Part shown: one piece after another, positions 14,420 through 18,557 of the stretch
Numbering within the stretch: position 1 is the first letter of the stretch
How the letters are laid out: every line of letters begins with the position of its first letter
NCBI GenBank assembly: GCA_964494505.1
Contig: CAZBRO010000049.1
Coordinates: forward strand, 1 to 18,557
Source: CAIYRG01 sp964494505
GTDB lineage: Bacteria; Pseudomonadota; Alphaproteobacteria; Micropepsales; Micropepsaceae
Direction of reading: 5' to 3'
Length of the DNA: 18,557 nucleotides
Program-made: the position numbers and the translations under genes
Notes under the pieces: generated by a model
What the model was told of the DNA's origin: nothing
The model's input: only the letters and a program-made list of their open reading frames with translations
Databases searched by the model: none

Positions 14420-15922
14420 TCACTCCGCCGCAATTTCTTCAAGCGCGACTTCGTGTCCCCAGAGGCGCTCGATGTGCGGCATCACTTGGGCCTTGATCTG
14501 CGCGTTCAGCGGAACGCCCCGATGCATGCGGTGCTCGATAAACAGTTTGCGGTTGCCTTTCAGATTTGCCCCTGTCACCTGGATATTGGGATCGGTTTCC
14601 CCGACATCGTACTGCCGCGCGAGAGTGGACCGCAGGCGCCGATATCCGGCTTCGTCATGGATCGCCGAAACCGTTACCACCGGAGCCTCGGCATCGTCGC
14701 TGAGCGCGAATAGCTTGAAGTCACGCATCAACTTGGGCGACAGAAACTGTTCGATGAAGCTTTCGTCGCGATAATTTGCCCAGGCGTCTTTCAGCACGTC
14801 GCGCCAATCGCCGTTGCCGGCGAAACTTGGAAACCAGGCGCGGTCCTCATCCGCCGGCTGTTCGGAGATGCGTTTGATGTCCGACATCATGGCGAAGCCG
14901 AGCGCGTAGGGATTGATGCTGGAATAGCGCGGATCGTCGAAGTCCGGTTGAAACACCACTGCCGTATGGCTTGCAAGAAATTCGAAGATCGCGCCTTCGG
15001 TCAAAAGTCCCTTGTCGTAAAGCGTGTTCATGATGGTGTGATGGACAAAGGTGGCCGCGCCTTCGTTCATCAATTTGGTTTGCCGCTGGGGGTAGAAGTA
15101 CTGCGCGAGATGACGGACGATACGTAGTGTTTCCCGCTGCCAGGACTTCAACGAAGGCGAGAACTTTTCGAGGAAATAAAGCAGGTTCTCCTCGGGCAGC
15201 TTGGGTACGCTCCCGAATTCATCCTCATCGAGATCCCACCTCTCGCGGTCCGGTGGCGGCGGTTCGGCACCTGCCGGCAGCGTGCGCCACAATTCGCTGT
15301 AGTCTTCTTCCGCATGCTCCATGCGCTTGCGCTGCTTCTCCATCAGGCGCGCCCGCGACGGACGGGGCGGACGGCAATAGCGGAACACCCCCTGATCCAT
15401 CAATGCATGCGCCGAATCGAGCACCGCCTCAACCTCGGCGTGGCCGTAACGCTCCTCGCAGGCCGCAATATAGCGCTTGGCGAAGGCGAGATATTCCAGA
15501 ATGCTTTCCGCGTTGGTCCATTGCTGAAACAAATAATTGTTCTTGAAGAAGTGATTGTGACCGAAGGCAGCGTGGGCAATGACGATGGTCTGCATCGTCA
15601 TCGAATTCTCTTCCAAGAGATACGAAATACAGGGGTTGGAGTTGATGACCATCTCATAGGCAAGGCCGATATGGCCGGCGCGGTAGAGCGCATCCTCGCG
15701 CGCAAACAACTTTCCGAACGACCAATGATTATACATGAGCGGCATGCCCATCGCGGAATAGGCATCCAGCATTTGTTCGGTAGAGATGATCTCGATCTGA
15801 TTGGGATAGACGTCGAGCTTCAAATCGTCGATGGCGATCTCCTCTACCGCCTTGAGCACACGGTCGAGCGCCTGGAACGTCCATTCCGTCTCAGTGAAAA
15901 GCGGAGCACTCATCGCTTCCAT
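14420..15922 (-). CDS. spoVR: SpoVR family protein (YcgB-like)
   Basis: A 500-residue cytoplasmic protein, close to the length of E. coli YcgB (about 510). Family hallmarks are YPNQIEIISTEQMLDAYSA, the MYNHWSFGK and YEMVINSNPCISYLLEEN blocks, and AHAAFGHNHFFKNNYLF. The mid-part has AQYFYPQRQTKLMNEGAATFVHH, and the C-terminus has the LEHRMHRG block. The biochemical role is unsettled; it is linked to spore cortex formation in Bacillus and to stress survival in Gram-negative bacteria. It is third in the conserved prkA-yeaH-spoVR order, 44 bases after yeaH. Two starts are possible, ATG 15922 and ATG 15913, neither with a strong ribosome site. No truncation is seen. Confidence 0.92.
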   Translation of the reverse strand: MEAMSAPLFTETEWTFQALDRVLKAVEEIAIDDLKLDVYPNQIEIISTEQMLDAYSAMGMPLMYNHWSFGKLFAREDALYRAGHIGLAYEMVINSNPCISYLLEENSMTMQTIVIAHAAFGHNHFFKNNYLFQQWTNAESILEYLAFAKRYIAACEERYGHAEVEAVLDSAHALMDQGVFRYCRPPRPSRARLMEKQRKRMEHAEEDYSELWRTLPAGAEPPPPDRERWDLDEDEFGSVPKLPEENLLYFLEKFSPSLKSWQRETLRIVRHLAQYFYPQRQTKLMNEGAATFVHHTIMNTLYDKGLLTEGAIFEFLASHTAVVFQPDFDDPRYSSINPYALGFAMMSDIKRISEQPADEDRAWFPSFAGNGDWRDVLKDAWANYRDESFIEQFLSPKLMRDFKLFALSDDAEAPVVTVSAIHDEAGYRRLRSTLARQYDVGETDPNIQVTGANLKGNRKLFIEHRMHRGVPLNAQIKAQVMPHIERLWGHEVALEEIAAE

Positions 15923-15966
15923 CTAACTTGGTACGTAAAAAGTCGAGCGAGGCAGGCCGTTGGGTT

Positions 15967-17283
15967 TCACACTGCCTCCTGCTTCTTGAAGAGGTCGTGA
16001 AAGACTGGAAAGATATCCGACGGCTTGGCGATGCGTTTGGTAGCAAAGTTCTTCCAATTCTCCGCGACCATCCGATAGGCGCGCCACAATTCGGCGCCCG
16101 CCTCCTCACTGGAGAACACTTCCATCTCGCGCTCGTCCAAAATCTCGATATATGCGTAATACTGGCAGATTGGCATGAGCTCGTTCTCGAGAAGCTCGAC
16201 GCAGCGCTTGGCATCGCCTGATTGCGTATAACCGTCCGAAGCTTGCGCCGCGTAGATGTTCCAATCCGATGTTGTGTAACGCTCCTTCTGTATTTCGAGC
16301 ATCTTCTCGAGTGCGGTGGAGACGATCGTCCCGCCGGACTGGCGCGAATAGAAGAAGGTTTGCTCGTCCACCTCTTGTGCGTCGTGCGTGTGGCGGATGA
16401 AGACGATATCCACCTTCTCGTAGCGGCGCTTCAGGAATAGATGAAGAAGCACGAAGAAACGCTTGGCCAAATCCTTTTCGCGTTCGCCCATGGAGCCCGA
16501 TACGTCCATCAGGCAGAACATCACGGCGTTGCTGGTGGGTACCGGCTGTTCCGTGAAGGCATTGAAGCGGACGTCGACGGGGTCGATGAATGCGACCCAT
16601 TTGCGCCGCGCATTGAGCCGCTCTAGTTCCATCCTCAGTGCGGCCAGCTTCTCAGGCCCGCCTGCTTCGGCTGCCGCGCCGCTCGCCTCCAGCACCGCGA
16701 TTTCTTCTTCCAGAGCCTTGATGTCGGCGAGCGTCGGCCTTCTTAGCGCCAGCCGCCGCCCGAAAGAATTGCGCATGGTGCGCAGAAGATTGATCTGGGT
16801 CGGGGCGCCTGCCGTGGTGATTCCGGCCCGCTTCCAACTCTGAGATGGGACCTCGGACAGCGCGGTGCGCACCAGATTGGGAAGCTCGAGATCCTCAAAG
16901 AAAATATCGAGGATCTCATCCTCGCGCATCGTGAACTCGAAATCGTCTTCCGCATCACCCGATGTCGCGGCGTCCTTCCCCGAGCCGCCACTCTGCCCCG
17001 CTTGAGGCTTCTTGATCTGGTCGCCGGGAACGAAATCCTTGTTGCCGGGCAGCACGAAATCGCGCTTGCCGCCTTTCTTCGGATCGAGCCGAAAGCGCGG
17101 CTCCTTGGTGCCTTGCGTCGAAATCCGGACTTTGCGGCCCTTGGCCACGTCGGCGACGCCGGAGTCCTTGAGACTTTTCTGCACTGCTTCGCGAATCTGT
17201 GCCCGCGCGCGGCGGAGGAACCGTTGGCGGTTGGCCAAACTCTTTCCCTTGGGATTCAGCCGCCGGTCGATGAAGTAGGTCAT
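15967..17283 (-). CDS. yeaH: DUF444 protein, YeaH family, VWA-like
   Basis: A 438-residue protein opening MTYFIDRRLNPKGKSLANRQRFLRR, the standard start of the family. An acidic and glycine-rich section (~95-130) is followed by the EDEILDIFFEDLELPNL helix. A coiled, Ala/Glu-rich stretch (185-225) comes next, then a von Willebrand A-like domain with an intact metal-ion site DVSGS (260-264) and later SGGT. Family members work with the PrkA kinase in starvation and stress adaptation (E. coli yeaGH); the molecular activity is unknown. It is preceded by prkA with a 122-base gap that contains a repeat-like palindrome, and followed by spoVR. The ribosome site at 17283 is weak, but the start fits the family. 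Confidence 0.93.
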   Translation of the reverse strand: MTYFIDRRLNPKGKSLANRQRFLRRARAQIREAVQKSLKDSGVADVAKGRKVRISTQGTKEPRFRLDPKKGGKRDFVLPGNKDFVPGDQIKKPQAGQSGGSGKDAATSGDAEDDFEFTMREDEILDIFFEDLELPNLVRTALSEVPSQSWKRAGITTAGAPTQINLLRTMRNSFGRRLALRRPTLADIKALEEEIAVLEASGAAAEAGGPEKLAALRMELERLNARRKWVAFIDPVDVRFNAFTEQPVPTSNAVMFCLMDVSGSMGEREKDLAKRFFVLLHLFLKRRYEKVDIVFIRHTHDAQEVDEQTFFYSRQSGGTIVSTALEKMLEIQKERYTTSDWNIYAAQASDGYTQSGDAKRCVELLENELMPICQYYAYIEILDEREMEVFSSEEAGAELWRAYRMVAENWKNFATKRIAKPSDIFPVFHDLFKKQEAV

Positions 17284-17349
17284 TTCGATATGACCCGGCC
17301 TTGCCAGCTAGCGCCGCACGAGCGGGCACGGCGTCGCGTCCCGATGTGG

Positions 17350-17387
17350 CCCGGCTCTACGCGATGCTGACGCATTGCTTGGCCGGG
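17350..17387. repeat. extended palindrome between prkA and yeaH, REP-like
   Basis: CCCGGC (17350-17355) and GCCGGG (17382-17387) flank an inner near-palindrome, GCGATGC-TGAC-GCATTGC. On the minus strand it reads as a structured element beginning TCATCCCGGCC, like the dispersed intergenic palindromes common in Rhizobiales-type genomes. It would fold in the prkA-yeaH mRNA with one A-C mismatch in the inner stem. It could protect prkA mRNA 3' ends or reduce readthrough. Only one copy is seen in this window, so the dispersed-repeat reading is inference. Confidence 0.45.
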
Positions 17388-17405
17388 ATGACAACGCATG
17401 ATCAG

Positions 17406-18557
17406 CTACCCCGCTTTGTTGACGCGCATGTACCATTCAACCAGGCGGCGCACTTGGCGTTGGGTATAGCCGCGCGCCAGCATCCGTTTAACGAACTCGT
17501 TGTGCTTGGTCTCGGTGTCACTGTCCTTCTTCGATTCAAACGAGATCACCGGCAGAAGGTCTTCAACCTGCGTGAACATCCGCTTCTCGATCACATTGCG
17601 GATTTTCTCATAGGCCGTCCATTGCGGGTTCTTGCCGTCGTGTTGCGCGCGGTAGCGGAGCGCAAACTTCACCACTTCGTTGCGGAAGTCTTTGGGATTG
17701 GCAATACCAGCCGGCTTCTCGATCTTGGAAAGCTCGCCATCGAGCGCGTTGCGGTCCAGCAATTGGCCAGTGTCGGCATCCTTGAAATCCTGGTCTTCGA
17801 TCCAAGCATCCGCATAGGCGATATAGCGGTCGAATAGATTCTGCCCATATTCCCCGTAGGATTCGAGATAGGCCTTCTGAATTTCCTTTCCTATGAACTC
17901 GGCATAACGCGGCGCCAGTTCCGCCTTGATGAATTCGAGATATTTCTTCTCGACATCGTCGGGGAATTGTTCGCGCTTGATCGCTTGCTCGGTTACGAAC
18001 ATCAGATGTACCGGGTCTGCGGTGATCTCGGAGTGGTCGTAATTGAAGGTCTCGGACAGAGCTTTATAGGCAAAGCGGGTGGAGATACCGGTCATCCCTT
18101 CGTCTACGCCGGCCGCGTCCCTGTACTCCTGCAGGGTTTTGGCCTTTGGGTCGGTGTCGCGCAGCTTCTCGCCGTCATAAACACGCATCTTCGAGAACAG
18201 ATTTGAGTTCTCGTGTTCCTTAAGACGCGTCAGCACGCAGAAGCGCGCCAGCATCTCCAGCGTCTCCGGCGCGCACGGGCTCTTGTCGAGCTGGCTCTCC
18301 TTCAGAAGCTTCCTGTAGATCTGCACTTCGTCCGTGACGCGTAAGCAATAGGGCACCGTGATGACACAGATCCGGTCGAGGAAGGCTTCGTTGTTCTTGT
18401 TGGCCTTGAACACTTGCCATTCAGCCTCGTTCGAATGGGCCAGGATGGTCCCGTTGAACGGAATGGGGCCCAGCGTTTCAGTGCCGATGTAATTGCCTTC
18501 CTGCGTCGCCGTCAGCAGCGGATGCAGAACCTTGATCGGCGCCTTGAACATTTCGAC
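17406..18557 (-). CDS. prkA: PrkA serine protein kinase (YeaG), C-terminal part, partial
   Basis: The gene runs off the window: codons continue upstream of the Met at 18551 (GAA, GTC) to the last base, so about 384 C-terminal codons of a roughly 640-residue protein are present. The visible part begins VEMFKAPIKVLHPLLTATQEGNY. It contains the end of the AAA-like module (PFNGTILAHSNEAEW, DRICVITVPYCLRVTDEV), the FSKMRVYDGEK segment, and the PrkA C-terminal domain with IEKRMFTQVEDLLPVISF and RGYTQRQVRRLVEWYMRV. PrkA proteins combine an AAA+ fold with a kinase-like region and act in stationary phase and nitrogen-starvation responses. The Walker motifs lie outside the window. It is first of the prkA-yeaH-spoVR set. 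Confidence 0.93.
   Translation of the reverse strand, partial: VEMFKAPIKVLHPLLTATQEGNYIGTETLGPIPFNGTILAHSNEAEWQVFKANKNNEAFLDRICVITVPYCLRVTDEVQIYRKLLKESQLDKSPCAPETLEMLARFCVLTRLKEHENSNLFSKMRVYDGEKLRDTDPKAKTLQEYRDAAGVDEGMTGISTRFAYKALSETFNYDHSEITADPVHLMFVTEQAIKREQFPDDVEKKYLEFIKAELAPRYAEFIGKEIQKAYLESYGEYGQNLFDRYIAYADAWIEDQDFKDADTGQLLDRNALDGELSKIEKPAGIANPKDFRNEVVKFALRYRAQHDGKNPQWTAYEKIRNVIEKRMFTQVEDLLPVISFESKKDSDTETKHNEFVKRMLARGYTQRQVRRLVEWYMRVNKAG

Noticed and set aside
1..18557. CRISPR arrays, rRNA genes, complete insertion sequences or phage genes
   Set aside because: I found no regularly spaced repeats, no rRNA sequence and no intact transposase or phage structural gene on either strand.

Overview
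The window looks like chromosomal DNA of an alphaproteobacterium. Codon use is GC-rich, and the markers are a PAS_5-type PAS protein beside a PilZ protein, SMc-style single-domain response regulators, a YHS (seleno)protein-type gene, and the prkA/yeaH/spoVR stress cluster. I cannot name the genus. Coding density is normal except for about 840 bases (2672-3509), which hold a decayed IS110 transposase, and a short stretch around 13676-13834.

Layout. (1) 1-2671, plus strand: a probable sigma-54 promoter and a strong leader hairpin precede a secreted YHS-domain protein and two related secreted proteins of unknown function. (2) 2672-3583: an IS110 remnant, then tRNA-Gly(CCC). (3) 3728-4665, minus strand: PAS_5 and PilZ proteins. 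(4) 4929-11249: a compact block with a PLP-dependent alpha-oxoamine synthase and a receiver protein (plus strand) facing a minus-strand run of a six-TM histidine kinase, a soluble receiver-kinase, a second six-TM kinase paralogous to the first, and a single-domain receiver. (5) 11488-13675, plus strand: a FadL-type outer-membrane channel and a short-chain dehydrogenase resembling 3-ketodihydrosphingosine reductase. (6) 13835-14401: a start-less C-terminal fragment of an RTX/haemolysin-type calcium-binding protein. (7) 14420-18557, minus strand: spoVR, yeaH (DUF444) and the C-terminal part of prkA, which runs off the window.

The part most worth attention is blocks 4 and 5. A small-molecule synthase of the fold that makes alpha-aminoketones sits 17 bases from a response regulator. 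It converges on two paralogous six-TM sensor kinases whose membrane domains are highly conserved between the copies. Next to these lie a lipid channel and a ketone reductase. This is the gene logic of alpha-hydroxyketone signalling (CqsA/CqsS in Vibrio, LqsA/LqsR/LqsS/LqsT in Legionella), but the sequences are not obvious orthologues of those proteins. A competing reading is that the synthase and the reductase make a sphingoid-base-like lipid. Both readings are inference; gene contents and motifs are read directly from the sequence.
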